Shown piece after piece: positions 37,689 to 46,485 of a stretch of DNA of 64,000 bases. A program made the position numbers and the translations under genes. The first letter of the stretch is position 1, and every line of letters starts with the position of its first letter. The notes under the pieces are model-generated. The model was not told where the DNA came from, did no database searches, and saw only the letters and a list, made by a program, of their open reading frames with translations. Source of the stretch: Actibacterium mucosum KCTC 23349 (lineage in GTDB: Bacteria > Pseudomonadota > Alphaproteobacteria > Rhodobacterales > Rhodobacteraceae); NCBI RefSeq assembly GCF_000647975.1, contig NZ_JFKE01000006.1, positions 124,001-188,000 on the forward strand. Reading direction: 5' to 3'.

Positions 37689-38231
37689 ATGTACATTAGC
37701 CATCTTGTCAACCTGACAACGCGATCCTGGGCGTTGCCGCTTTTGGCAGCGTTGCATGAAGGTGTGCCGGGTCGACAGGCGCCTTTGCTCAAGGCGACGG
37801 GCGCGGGGCGCACCGCCTTTGCCCAAAGCCTGCAGCATCTGATTGAAACCGGATTGTTAGAGCGCAATCCCGGCCACGGCCATCCGTTACGGCCCGAGTT
37901 TCGGTTGACCGAGCAGGGTGTTACGGCTGCAGCCCTTGCCGCGCAGGTTCAGGGAGCCACCGCTGCACAGGATCGCGATCTGCTGCGCAAGGCGTGGACC
38001 TTGCCCGTGCTGACGCAGTTGCACAAACCGCGGCAGTTCACCGAAATCAAGCAGGGGCTGATGACGATCAGCGACCGCGCCTTGTCGCAATCGCTGCGCG
38101 GAATGGAGGAACGGCGCTGGATCACGCGGACGGTGGAACCGTTGGCGCGCCCTCCCCGGCCCGTTTACACCGCCGTTCACACCGGCGCTGCGCTGGCAAA
38201 GATCACCAGCACGGCCCTTCGCGCCGCCTAG
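37689..38231 (+). CDS. Transcription regulator with two tandem HxlR-like winged helices
   Basis: 180 aa made of two similar halves. Half 1 (about 8-80) has TTRSWALPLLAALHEGV, then SLQHLIETGLLERNPG and a FRLTEQG wing. Half 2 (about 93-172) repeats this as RKAWTLPVLTQLHKPRQF, SLRGMEERRWITRTVEP and VYTAVHTG. HxlR proteins normally have one such domain and dimerise, so this looks like a fused dimer. No ribosome-binding site is visible and a -10-like TATACT abuts the start, so the message may be leaderless. Its stop codon overlaps that of livM (CTAG). The likely target is the VOC gene. Confidence 0.78.
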   Translation: MYISHLVNLTTRSWALPLLAALHEGVPGRQAPLLKATGAGRTAFAQSLQHLIETGLLERNPGHGHPLRPEFRLTEQGVTAAALAAQVQGATAAQDRDLLRKAWTLPVLTQLHKPRQFTEIKQGLMTISDRALSQSLRGMEERRWITRTVEPLARPPRPVYTAVHTGAALAKITSTALRAA

Positions 38232-39199
38232 TCGGGCAAATTGCGCGAAACGGGCAGGATCGACAGGCCCCAGCGTGCATGGATCGCGCCCCAAAGGCCG
38301 CGCTTGTCGATCAGCATCACCGCGATGGCCAACGCGCCCAGACCCATCAGGTACCAGGTGCCCCAATCCGCCGCGACCTCGCGCAGGGCAAAGAACAGGA
38401 TCGTACCGATGATCGGGCCCTCGATCGTTCCAATGCCACCAATCACCACGATGAAGATCACGAAGGCGGTCCAGTCGTTCACGCTGAAGGCAGCGTCGGG
38501 GGTGATGCGCAGTTTCTGGAAGAAGAGAAAAGCGCCAGTCAGCCCGGTCAGCCCGGCGGTGATCACATAGATCAGGAACTTGGACCGCATGGTGTTCACG
38601 CCGACGCTTTCGGCGGCAACCTCGCTGTCGCGGATGGCGGTCAGCGCCAGACCCCAGCGCGAGCGCAGGATCAGCCAGACGCCGGCCACCGCGATCACCG
38701 CCAGCGCGAAGGCGATGTAATACATCACGTATTCGCGGCCCATGCGGGTTTCGGCGATGGATTTGGCCACTGCGACGGGCAACGAGATGCCCGAGCCGCC
38801 GCCCAGCGCGCCCACCTGTGCGGCAACCAGCCGGTAGACCTCGGCAATGACCCAGGTGCCGATGGCGAAATAGGCGCCCTGCAGGCGGAACGCGACCCAG
38901 CCCGTGGGCACCGCCAGCACCGCCGTCAGCAGCGCAGCCAGCGGGAATGCGGCAAAGACAGGCACGCCGCCAAGGATCGTCAGGGCAAAGAACAGATAGC
39001 CGCCCAGCCCCACCCAGGCCTGCTGCCCCACCGAGATCAGCCCGGTGTAGCCTGCCAACAGGTTCCACATCTGGGCCAGCGCCAGATAGGCCAGAACCTC
39101 CATCAGCAGCCGCAGATCGGCGCGCCCGGCCCAAAGGGGCGCCAAGGCAAGGGCAAGGATGGTCAGCGCCAGCAGCGCCTGAAGAATGCGGTTTGCCAT
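38228..39199 (-). CDS. livM: Branched-chain-type ABC transporter permease (LivM)
   Basis: Inner-membrane permease, 323 aa, with about ten hydrophobic segments. LivM features are GYTGLISVGQQAWVGLGGY early and ALTAIRDSEVAAESVGVNT in the cytoplasmic loop. Last gene of a five-gene leftward operon (binding protein, LivG, LivF, LivH, LivM). Its location beside ring-cleavage genes suggests an aromatic acid or related compound is imported rather than leucine. Confidence 0.9.
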   Translation of the reverse strand: MANRILQALLALTILALALAPLWAGRADLRLLMEVLAYLALAQMWNLLAGYTGLISVGQQAWVGLGGYLFFALTILGGVPVFAAFPLAALLTAVLAVPTGWVAFRLQGAYFAIGTWVIAEVYRLVAAQVGALGGGSGISLPVAVAKSIAETRMGREYVMYYIAFALAVIAVAGVWLILRSRWGLALTAIRDSEVAAESVGVNTMRSKFLIYVITAGLTGLTGAFLFFQKLRITPDAAFSVNDWTAFVIFIVVIGGIGTIEGPIIGTILFFALREVAADWGTWYLMGLGALAIAVMLIDKRGLWGAIHARWGLSILPVSRNLPD

Positions 39200-39203
39200 G
39201 GTT

Positions 39204-40070
39204 TTAGCCTTTCATCCGGGGGAACAGGCCCTTGGGCCGCACGATCAGGATCAGCAGGAACACCAGATGCCCGGCAAGGATCTGAAACCCACCGCCGATC
39301 TGTGCGCCGAGGGTTTGCGCAACGCCAAGGATGATGCCTCCGGCCAGCGTGCCCCACAGGTTGCCGAGGCCGCCGATGATCACCGCCTCGAACGCAAACA
39401 GCAGGCGCGCGGGGCCGGCGGCGGGGTCGAACTGTGTCTTCATCGCCAGCCAGATGCCGGCGATGCCCACCACCAGCGAGGCCATGGCCGTGGCAATGGC
39501 AAAGATGCGGTTGTTGTTGCCCCCCATCAGCGGCACGATCTCGGGGTCGTCCGAGGTGGCGCGTAGCATCCGGCCCAGCGCGGTGCGGTAGAACACGAAC
39601 TGCAGCCCGCCGATCACCGCCAGCGCGGTGAGGAACATGCAGAGCGGCAACACCCCAACCGCCAGCCCGCCGGCCAGGTCAATCGACGATGTCTCGAACG
39701 TGCCGGTGGGCAATTTGCGGCTGTCGGCGGAATAGATCTCTAACAGCGCGTTTTGCAGGATGATCGACATGCCGAAGGTGACCAGGATCGGCGGCAGGAT
39801 GTCCTTGCCCAGCACCCGGTTCAACACCACGTATTGGCCGGCAAAGCCCGCCACCGCCATCAGCACCAGAACCGCGGCCACGCCCAGCACGGGCGGCAGG
39901 CCCATGGTCACGATGGCGGTCAGGATTGCATAGGCGCCCACCACGATGAAATCGCCATGGGCGATATTGACGAAGCGCATGACCCCGAACATCAGGCTGA
40001 GCCCGGCGGCAAACAGCGCGTAAAGCCCGCCCAGCAGCACGCCCTGCAAAATTGCGTTCACCCAGATCAT
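39204..40070 (-). CDS. livH: Branched-chain-type ABC transporter permease (LivH)
   Basis: Partner permease, 288 aa. GGLYALFAAGLSLMFGVMRFVNIAHGDF at the N-terminus (residues about 14-41, in part) is the LivH signature. The start at 40070 overlaps the livF stop by 4 bp. A much longer in-frame leader upstream lies within livF and is not credible. It ends 4 bp before livM. Confidence 0.9.
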   Translation of the reverse strand: MIWVNAILQGVLLGGLYALFAAGLSLMFGVMRFVNIAHGDFIVVGAYAILTAIVTMGLPPVLGVAAVLVLMAVAGFAGQYVVLNRVLGKDILPPILVTFGMSIILQNALLEIYSADSRKLPTGTFETSSIDLAGGLAVGVLPLCMFLTALAVIGGLQFVFYRTALGRMLRATSDDPEIVPLMGGNNNRIFAIATAMASLVVGIAGIWLAMKTQFDPAAGPARLLFAFEAVIIGGLGNLWGTLAGGIILGVAQTLGAQIGGGFQILAGHLVFLLILIVRPKGLFPRMKG

Positions 40071-40786
40071 GCAGCGGTTCCTTCCGTATTCAGACCAAAA
40101 TAGGCCTGCGATATCTCTGCGCGGGTCACGGTGGCCGGGGTTCCGGTCAGCGACACACGCCCCTCCATGAAGCAATAGATCCGGTCGGCCACGGCCAGCG
40201 CCTGACCCACGTCTTGTTCGACCACGATCAACGAGGTGCCGGCGGCCTGAATGCGGGGCACCGCGGCGTAGATGTCCTTGATCACCTTGGGCGACAGGCC
40301 CAGGCTGATCTCATCGCACAGCAACAGCTTGGGGTTCGACATCAGCGCCCGGCCAATGGCGACCATCTGTTGCTGGCCGCCCGACAATTCGGTGCCGCCA
40401 TTGCGACGTTTGTCGCGCAGGTCGGGAAAGAGGTCGTAAACCGCGTCCAGCGTCCAGTGCCCCGCCCGGCCGCCGGCCGCGCCGATCTGCAGGTTTTCCT
40501 CGACCGTCAGCGACGGGAACAGCCGCCGACCCTCGGGCACCATGGCCAGGCCACGTTTGTGGATCGCGTCGGCGGGCAGGCCCGCGATGAGGGCGCCGTC
40601 GAACTGAATGTTCTGGCCCGTGGTGGGGCGCAGGCCGGTCAAGGCGCGCAGAAAAGTGGATTTCCCAGCGCCGTTTGAGCCGATGATGGCGACGGTCTCG
40701 CCCGCGGCCATGGCAAAGTTGATGCCGAACAGCGCCTGGAAATCGCCGTAATGGGCGGTGACGGATGTGGCGGACAGCAGGCTCAT
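40067..40786 (-). CDS. livF: Branched-chain-type ABC transporter ATPase (LivF)
   Basis: ATPase of 239 aa with Walker A GSNGAGKST, signature LSGGQQQMVAIGRALM and Walker B LLLCDEISLGLSP. The LivF-type VPEGRRLFPSLTVEENL is present. The start at 40786 overlaps the livG stop by 4 bp; the frame remains open upstream inside livG but without family match. Confidence 0.92.
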   Translation of the reverse strand: MSLLSATSVTAHYGDFQALFGINFAMAAGETVAIIGSNGAGKSTFLRALTGLRPTTGQNIQFDGALIAGLPADAIHKRGLAMVPEGRRLFPSLTVEENLQIGAAGGRAGHWTLDAVYDLFPDLRDKRRNGGTELSGGQQQMVAIGRALMSNPKLLLCDEISLGLSPKVIKDIYAAVPRIQAAGTSLIVVEQDVGQALAVADRIYCFMEGRVSLTGTPATVTRAEISQAYFGLNTEGTAA

Positions 40787-41514
40787 GCCGCGTCCTCCAC
40801 GCTGATGCCCATATAGATCTCCTGCACCTCGGGCTGCGCCATCACGGTGGCAGGGTCGCCATCGGCGACGATGCGGCCAAAGTCGATCACGATCAGCCGG
40901 TCCACCACCGCCATCAGCGCATGCACGATATGTTCGATCCAGATGATCGACACGCCGGTGGACTGCACATCCTTGATGGTGGCGACAAGGTCGTGGCATT
41001 CACCCTCGGTCAGACCGCCGGCGATCTCGTCCAGCAGCAGCAGTTTGGGGCCGGTGGCCAGGGCGCGGGACAGCTCAAGCCGCTTGCGCTCCAACAGGGT
41101 CAGCGATCCGGCATGCCGGTTGGCGCGATGGCGCAGCCCGGTGATGTCAAGGATATGCGCCGCCGCGGCTTCGGGATCGGTGTGGCCACTTTCGCCGAAG
41201 GACGAGGCGACCAGCAGGTTCTCGAACACCGACATGCCGACAAAGGGGTGCGGGATCTGGAACGACCGCGCAACACCCGCGCGGCAGCGGGCCGAGGCCG
41301 GGGTGCGCGTCACATCGTGGCCGTCAAAGGCAATCTGCCCCGACGAGGGCGGCAAGGCGCCGCCGATCAGGTTGAACAGGGTCGATTTACCGGCGCCATT
41401 GGGGCCGATCACACCCAGCGCCTGACCTTCGGGCAGGTCGAACGTCACGTCCTGCGCCACGCGCAAGGCCCCGAACGACTTGTTCACGCCCTTAAGTTCA
41501 AGAAGTACGGTCAC
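40783..41514 (-). CDS. livG: Branched-chain-type ABC transporter ATPase (LivG)
   Basis: ATPase of about 243 aa with Walker A GPNGAGKST, GVARSFQIPHPFVGMSVFENL in the LivG-specific region, and LLLDEIAGGLTEGE as Walker B. The GTG at 41514 is chosen as start because GGAGG lies directly upstream; upstream in-frame codons run into the hairpin after the binding-protein gene. Confidence 0.9.
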   Translation of the reverse strand: MTVLLELKGVNKSFGALRVAQDVTFDLPEGQALGVIGPNGAGKSTLFNLIGGALPPSSGQIAFDGHDVTRTPASARCRAGVARSFQIPHPFVGMSVFENLLVASSFGESGHTDPEAAAAHILDITGLRHRANRHAGSLTLLERKRLELSRALATGPKLLLLDEIAGGLTEGECHDLVATIKDVQSTGVSIIWIEHIVHALMAVVDRLIVIDFGRIVADGDPATVMAQPEVQEIYMGISVEDAA

Positions 41515-41538
41515 GCGTTCCTCCGTTTCAAGCAGGAA

Positions 41539-41563
41539 CCGGGGCGGCAGGCGGCCGCCCCGG
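41539..41563 (-). other. Hairpin after the Liv binding-protein gene
   Basis: CCGGGGCGGC (41539-41548) and GCCGCCCCGG (41554-41563) make a perfect 10-bp stem with a 5-nt loop in the 67-bp gap between the binding-protein stop and livG. No T-run follows on the minus strand. Same position and type as the hairpins at 6121 and 20184. Confidence 0.6.
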
Positions 41564-41581
41564 ACATGCAGGGATTGCCGA

Positions 41582-42853
41582 TCAGCCGATGGGCCGCATT
41601 TCCGCGGTGGTGGCGATATCGGTGTGGCCAAGGTTCAGCGTGATATCGAGATGCGGGTTGCCCTTGCTGTCGATGGTCCACTGCCCGCCAACCAGCGGCG
41701 TCTTGGCGATGTTGGGCACCGGCCCGGCCGAGAAATCGATCCGGCCCACGCAGGTATCCAGCTTGGTCTCGCCAATGGCCTTTGCGATGCTTTCCGGGCT
41801 GGTGGGGTCTTCGGTGCGCTGCAACGCGTCCAACGCCACCTCGAACAGCGAGTGCTTGAAGCCCAGCGGCATCGTCGACGGGGCGCCGGTATCGGCCTCG
41901 AACGCGTCGGCGATATCGGCGCTGGTCTGGCCGGTGAAGGACGAGTTGAAGGGCGAGGTGCGGTGCCACCAGACCTCGACCGACAGCCCGTCAGCCCGGT
42001 CGCCCAGCGCCGCCATGGCCTGCGGGAACTCGCTGGCCTTGCCGACATTCACGACCTTGGGGTTAAAGCCCTGCTGGGCGGCTTGCGTCCAGAAGGTGGT
42101 GAAATCGGGCGGGATCATCACGCCCGACACAATCTCGACCCCGGCATTCTTGAAGGCCGAGATCTGGGCCGAGAAATCGTCGCTGAGGTTCTGATAACGG
42201 CCGGTATCCACCAGTTCGAACCCGTTGGCCGCCATCACCGGTGGAAAGCCCAGCTCGGGATGTGCCCAGCCGTTGCCGTCGGGGTCGTTGGGCCACATCG
42301 CGCCCACAACCTTGTTGGTGGACACGGCCGCCCATTGGGCCATGAAGACCTCGACGATATCCTCGAGCCCCCAGAAGAAGTGATAGGTATAGTCGAAGCC
42401 AACCGCCGGGTCGCCCTGGCGGCCAAAGAAATGCGGCTGCCACGGGGTGTCGTTGGTGATGCAGGGCACGCCGTTCAGCTCTGCCTGGTCGGCGACCGGG
42501 TTGGTGGTGTCGGGCGTCGAGGTGGCGGCCAACAGGTCAACCTCGTCCTCGAAAATCAGCTCCTGCGCCACGGTTGAGGCGCGGTTCGAGCTGCTTTGGC
42601 TGTCTTTCACGATGAACTCGACCGGGTGCTTGGACCCGTTGATCATGATGCCGTCACCAATCTGCTTGCGGAACGTGTTCAGCACGTGGTTGTCGGGCTC
42701 GGCAAAAATGGCCAGGGGGCCGGTCTGCGGCGAGACAAAGCCGATCTTGATCGGGCGACTGGCGGCATAAGCCGGCAGCGCGAGGCCCGATGCCCCCGCG
42801 GCCAGCCCGGCCGAGGCAGCAGACTTCAACAACTTGCGGCGATTGATGAACAT
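41582..42853 (-). CDS. Liv-type ABC transporter, periplasmic binding protein
   Basis: Type I periplasmic binding protein (Peripla_BP_6), 423 aa, with a signal sequence MFINRRKLLKSAASAGLAAG and Ala-Tyr-Ala cleavage region near residue 30. IKIGFVSPQTGPLAIFAEPD starts the mature fold. The start at 42853 has GGGAGGG upstream; upstream in-frame codons cross the operator region. First gene of the operon, divergent from the LysR gene. The ligand is probably an aromatic or aromatic-derived acid on the basis of context only. Confidence 0.86.
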   Translation of the reverse strand: MFINRRKLLKSAASAGLAAGASGLALPAYAASRPIKIGFVSPQTGPLAIFAEPDNHVLNTFRKQIGDGIMINGSKHPVEFIVKDSQSSSNRASTVAQELIFEDEVDLLAATSTPDTTNPVADQAELNGVPCITNDTPWQPHFFGRQGDPAVGFDYTYHFFWGLEDIVEVFMAQWAAVSTNKVVGAMWPNDPDGNGWAHPELGFPPVMAANGFELVDTGRYQNLSDDFSAQISAFKNAGVEIVSGVMIPPDFTTFWTQAAQQGFNPKVVNVGKASEFPQAMAALGDRADGLSVEVWWHRTSPFNSSFTGQTSADIADAFEADTGAPSTMPLGFKHSLFEVALDALQRTEDPTSPESIAKAIGETKLDTCVGRIDFSAGPVPNIAKTPLVGGQWTIDSKGNPHLDITLNLGHTDIATTAEMRPIG

Positions 42854-42920
42854 GGTTTCCCTCCCTGATGTCCCTTCATGCGGCTGACAACAGGATGACG
42901 CCGGTGTTCCATCACAGAAA

Positions 42921-42936
42921 GGTATCGGGTCATACC
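42921..42936. promoter_or_regulatory. GGTAT-N6-ATACC operator, copy 1
   Basis: Inverted repeat midway between the binding-protein start (42853) and the LysR start (43002), about 66-68 bp from each. LysR-type activators use such dyads at about -65 from their targets. The identical arrangement recurs at 46040-46055. Confidence 0.65.
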
Positions 42937-43001
42937 CGGCCCACTGTTTGCTTGGACGCGGCATCTGGTACAAAGGAGGCTTGACACCCGGGGGATACGC
43001 T

Positions 43002-43895
43002 ATGGAACTGAGGCGCCTTAGGTATTTCATTGCGTTGGCCGAGGAAAAACATTTCGGCCGCGCCGCGACGCGGCTGCAGATCGCGCAGCCGCCGCTGTCG
43101 CGCGCCATCTCGGCGCTGGAAGACGAGGTGGGCGCGCAGCTGTTTGACCGGTCGCGGTCTCAGATCAAGCTGACGCAGGCCGGCGAGGTGTTCGAAGGCC
43201 ATGCCCGCCATCTGGTGGACCGTCTGGATTCGGCCTATCGCGAGACCCGCGCCGTGGGGCAAGGCAGCGCCGGACGTCTGCGGCTGGCCTTTGTGGGGTC
43301 CGCGTCGTATGGCGTGCTGCCGACGCTGATCAAATCCTATCGTTCGCACTATCCCGAGGTGGAACTGGCCCTGTCGGCGATGAATAACGCGGCGCTGCAC
43401 TCGGCGCTGGTGCAGGGCGAGATCGATCTGGCTGTGGCGCGGCCCAGCTTGCAGGATGACGAGCTGCGGTCGCAGGAGCTGTCGATGGAGCCGCTGATCC
43501 TGGCGATCCCTGACAACTCGCCGTTGGCCGCCAAATCGGCATTGTCGTTTCGTGATCTGGCCGATCAGACGCTGGTGCTGTACCCGCGCCGCCCAAGGCC
43601 CAGCTATGCCGATCAGGTGCTGGCGATCTGCGCCCGTGAAGGGTTCGAGCCGCGCGCCACGGAAATGGCGCAGGATTACCAGACCGCAATCTCGCTGGTG
43701 TCAGTTGGGGCCGGCATCGCGGTTGTGCCGAAATCGGTGTCCGAAGCAACGCGGCCCGGCGTGTTTTTTCGCAGCTACAAGGGCCACAATCCCGGCACGG
43801 CTTTGTCGCTGCATGCGCGGATCGACAACCGCACGTCCCACGTGATGAATTTCTTCGACGTCGCCCGCAAGTTTCGGCGCGGCCCAAAGGACTAA
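43002..43895 (+). CDS. LysR-type regulator, CatR/BenM-like
   Basis: LysR-type transcription regulator, 297 aa. The N-terminal winged helix MELRRLRYFIALAEEKHFGRAA ... AQPPLSRAISALEDEVGAQLFDRS covers residues 1-60, and a substrate-binding domain of two lobes follows (about 90-295). CatR/BenM relatives respond to muconate and activate catechol genes. It sits between the Liv operon (divergent) and the cycloisomerase gene (convergent, stops overlapping). Two matching dyads flank the regulon it probably controls. The ATG at 43002 fits the family N-terminus exactly. Confidence 0.88.
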   Translation: MELRRLRYFIALAEEKHFGRAATRLQIAQPPLSRAISALEDEVGAQLFDRSRSQIKLTQAGEVFEGHARHLVDRLDSAYRETRAVGQGSAGRLRLAFVGSASYGVLPTLIKSYRSHYPEVELALSAMNNAALHSALVQGEIDLAVARPSLQDDELRSQELSMEPLILAIPDNSPLAAKSALSFRDLADQTLVLYPRRPRPSYADQVLAICAREGFEPRATEMAQDYQTAISLVSVGAGIAVVPKSVSEATRPGVFFRSYKGHNPGTALSLHARIDNRTSHVMNFFDVARKFRRGPKD

Positions 43896-45034
43896 GGGCG
43901 CGCCACGTCGCGCAGCACGTCCATGTCCGGACGAACCCCCATGCCCGGTCCGGTGGGAATGCGCAGTTTGTAGTCGCTGAATTGCAACCCCGTCGCGGCA
44001 AGGTCGCGACGCAGGATACGCGGGCCGAAATGCTCGCAACCCCATTCCAGTTCAGGCAGAGTCGCAAACACCGCCAAATGCGCGGCCGCACCGATACTGC
44101 TTTCCAGCAGGCAGCCGCCGTAAAGCTCCATCCCGAAGGCATTGGCGACACCGGCGGCACGTTTCAGCGCAAACAACCCGCCGCTTTTGACCAGTTTCAG
44201 CGAATAGACGCTGCCCGCCCCGGCGATGCCATTTTGCACGATCTCGGCAGCGGAAAAGGCGGCTTCGTCCACCATCACGGGGATCGGACTGCGGCGGGCC
44301 ACGCGCGCGGTGGCCGCCAGCGCGCCGGGTTTCAGTGGCTGTTCGATCAGCGCCACGCCCATCTCGGACAAGGCCGGCAAATATCGGATCGCGGTGGCCT
44401 CGGACCAGCCCTGGTTGATGTCCACGACAATCACGGCGCCGGGCAGCGCCTCGACGATGCGGGCCAGCCGCGCCATGTCGCGGGCCGGCGTGTGAAAGCC
44501 CAGCTTGATCTTGAACCGCCGGTGCTGGCGGGTTTGCAGCTTGTCACGCGCCTCGTCGATCTCCTGATCGGCATCGCCCGAGGCCAGCGCCCACAAGACC
44601 TCGACCTCGTCGCGGACCTTGCCGCCCAGAAACGCGTAGGCCGGCAAGCTCAGAGAATGGCCGGCGGCGTCGATCATTGCGGCCTCGACCGCGGCGCGGG
44701 CGGCAGAGTTGCGCGTGGCCGCGGCGCGCATCCGCAGCGCGTTGGCCTCAAAACTCAGAACCTCGGCCCCGATCAGCGCGGGGGCAAGATAGGTGTCGAT
44801 ATTGGCCTTGATCGCCTCGACACTTTCCTCGGCCCAGCGTGGCCCGCCCAACGTGGCCGCTTCGCCCCATCCTTCGGTGCCATCCGACAAAGCGACCCGC
44901 ACGACGACGTAGGACTGATACGACACCGAGGTGTTCGACAGTTTGTGCGCGCGCGTGGTGGGGCAATCGACGATCGTGGTTTCGATCGCTTCAATCACCA
45001 GGGGATCCGAAAGGACAGGGGAAGGGTTCAACAT
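43892..45034 (-). CDS. catB: Muconate cycloisomerase-like enolase-superfamily enzyme
   Basis: Enolase-superfamily enzyme of the muconate-lactonising group, 380 aa. The acid/base pair KIK is at Lys175/Lys177, metal ligands are Asp205, Glu231 and Asp256, and Lys280 lies in SLKLVKSGG, the full set for this subgroup. It would convert cis,cis-muconate made by the adjacent dioxygenase into muconolactone. It lies 72 bp after the dioxygenase gene on the same strand. Other lactonising or racemising roles remain possible, so the symbol is provisional. Confidence 0.82.
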   Translation of the reverse strand: MLNPSPVLSDPLVIEAIETTIVDCPTTRAHKLSNTSVSYQSYVVVRVALSDGTEGWGEAATLGGPRWAEESVEAIKANIDTYLAPALIGAEVLSFEANALRMRAAATRNSAARAAVEAAMIDAAGHSLSLPAYAFLGGKVRDEVEVLWALASGDADQEIDEARDKLQTRQHRRFKIKLGFHTPARDMARLARIVEALPGAVIVVDINQGWSEATAIRYLPALSEMGVALIEQPLKPGALAATARVARRSPIPVMVDEAAFSAAEIVQNGIAGAGSVYSLKLVKSGGLFALKRAAGVANAFGMELYGGCLLESSIGAAAHLAVFATLPELEWGCEHFGPRILRRDLAATGLQFSDYKLRIPTGPGMGVRPDMDVLRDVARP

Positions 45035-45106
45035 CGTGAGGCCGTTTGGTTAGATCCGAGGGGGGAGAGCGGAGGGACGCGGGGACATCCCTCCGCCGGC
45101 GGCAGA

Positions 45107-45976
45107 TCACTCGGCCGCCATGGCCGTGTCGGCGGCGGTCAGCACAAAGTCGAACCGCACCTTCAGATCGGTGTCCAGCGCATCGCCAGCGGGTTGGAAC
45201 TCTCCGATCAACTCCTCCTTCACGGCGAACACGGAATCGTTGTCCAGATAGTCGGACGAACCGTCGTAAAGCTGCGAGATCAGAGGCCGGAACCCGTCCT
45301 TGTTGATCACCACGTGGATATGGCCGGGGCGCATCGTGTGGTGCCCCATGAACGAGATCATCTCGCCCGCGGTCCAGTCACTGGGGATCGGATAGGGCAC
45401 CGGACGCAGGGCGCGATAGGCGTAATAGCCGGTGTCGTCGGTCTCGAGCCGGCCGCGCAGGTTATAGTCGGGCTGATCGGGGTCGTGGTTTTCATACAGA
45501 CCGTTGGGCGCGTCTTCCCACACATCCAGAACCGCACCGGGGATGGCATTGCCGTCCTTGTCGCGCACGTAACCTTCGACGAAAACGCTTTCCTCGTTGT
45601 CGAAATGTTTCTGCACGATCGACGCACCCTGCGGCAGAACCGGCGCGTTTTCGCGGAAGAACGGGCCCAGAACGGTGCCGGTGGTCTCGCCATTGGGTGT
45701 GGGGTTCGAGATCATGTCGACCAGAACCTCAACCCCCAGGATGTCGGCCAGCAGGATGAACTCTTGCCGCTTGTCGCTGCACACCGCCCCGGCGCGGGCC
45801 AGGAAATCGCAGGCACCCATGAACTCGTCGGTGGTCAGGTTCACATCCTTGCAGAAGCCATGCAGGTGGCGGACCAGCGCCGTCATGATCTCGCGCTGGC
45901 GCGGGGTGATGTCGCCGTTCTGCCCAATGGCTGCCACGACGGCGTCGGTAATGTTGTCGATGGTGATATTGCGCAT
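45107..45976 (-). CDS. Intradiol ring-cleavage dioxygenase (catechol/hydroxyquinol type)
   Basis: Non-haem Fe(III) dioxygenase splitting a catechol between its hydroxyls, 289 aa. The N-terminal helical cap (dioxygenase_N) includes RQREIMTALVRHLHGFCKDVNLT. LGPFFRENAP starts the catalytic core. Iron ligands are Tyr161, Tyr195 (PVPYPIP), His219 and His221 (RPGHIHVVI). The PVPYPIP and APVLPQGASI segments lean to hydroxyquinol dioxygenases, while the neighbouring cycloisomerase suggests catechol. AAGGAGGAGG precedes the start at 45976. Confidence 0.88.
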   Translation of the reverse strand: MRNITIDNITDAVVAAIGQNGDITPRQREIMTALVRHLHGFCKDVNLTTDEFMGACDFLARAGAVCSDKRQEFILLADILGVEVLVDMISNPTPNGETTGTVLGPFFRENAPVLPQGASIVQKHFDNEESVFVEGYVRDKDGNAIPGAVLDVWEDAPNGLYENHDPDQPDYNLRGRLETDDTGYYAYRALRPVPYPIPSDWTAGEMISFMGHHTMRPGHIHVVINKDGFRPLISQLYDGSSDYLDNDSVFAVKEELIGEFQPAGDALDTDLKVRFDFVLTAADTAMAAE

Positions 45977-46039
45977 GGGTCCTCCTCCTTGCGGGCTGAT
46001 CTTTGACCCGAGGCTGCGGTTTCGCCGGATCGAAGTACA

Positions 46040-46055
46040 GGTATGGCGCGATACC
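46040..46055. promoter_or_regulatory. GGTAT-N6-ATACC operator, copy 2
   Basis: Same dyad as at 42921-42936, here 64 bp from the dioxygenase start (45976) and about 59 bp from the small gene at 46114. The arms extend one base further (AGGTAT/ATACCT). Supports shared control by the LysR-type regulator. Confidence 0.65.
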
Positions 46056-46113
46056 TTTGCCCGTCTGCCCTGTCTTCCTAGGTTCCGAGCAAATGAGACA
46101 CGGGGCAAGGAAG

Positions 46114-46485
46114 ATGCTTGAGAAACTGCAAGACGTGCAAATGCGCCTGCAAGACAAACCGCAGCTACTGCGCCGCGGGCGGCTGATTTCGGACACGGTG
46201 CTGTTGCGGGTGGATGGTGACGAGTTTTACCTGCATTTCGACAAGGGCGCGCTGGCCACGATCACGCCCGGCCCGTCCAAGAAGATCCCCTATCAGTTTG
46301 GGCTGAGCACCGATGCCGAAGCCTTGGCCGCATTCTGGACCCCCACCCCGCCGCCGGGCTTTCACGACATCTTTGCCATGGCCAAGATCGGGCGGCTGGA
46401 GTTTTCCGGCGACATCCTGCGGCTGGTCAAGAACCTGATGTTTTTCAAAGAGGTCCTGTTGCTGGGACGGGAGGGCGCGGCATGA
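46114..46485 (+). CDS. Uncharacterised small protein of the aromatic cluster
   Basis: About 123 aa, soluble, no recognised motif. The sequence has an N-terminal amphipathic helix (LEKLQDVQMRLQDK), a central beta-rich part (DTVLLRVDGDEFYLHFDKG) and a C-terminal helical part; the overall look is faintly like SCP2-type lipid-binding domains, but that is a guess. AAGGAA precedes ATG 46114; ATG 46093 is an alternative. It overlaps the hydrolase gene by 4 bp and is divergent from the dioxygenase with the shared operator, so it belongs to the pathway. Confidence 0.7.
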   Translation: MLEKLQDVQMRLQDKPQLLRRGRLISDTVLLRVDGDEFYLHFDKGALATITPGPSKKIPYQFGLSTDAEALAAFWTPTPPPGFHDIFAMAKIGRLEFSGDILRLVKNLMFFKEVLLLGREGAA

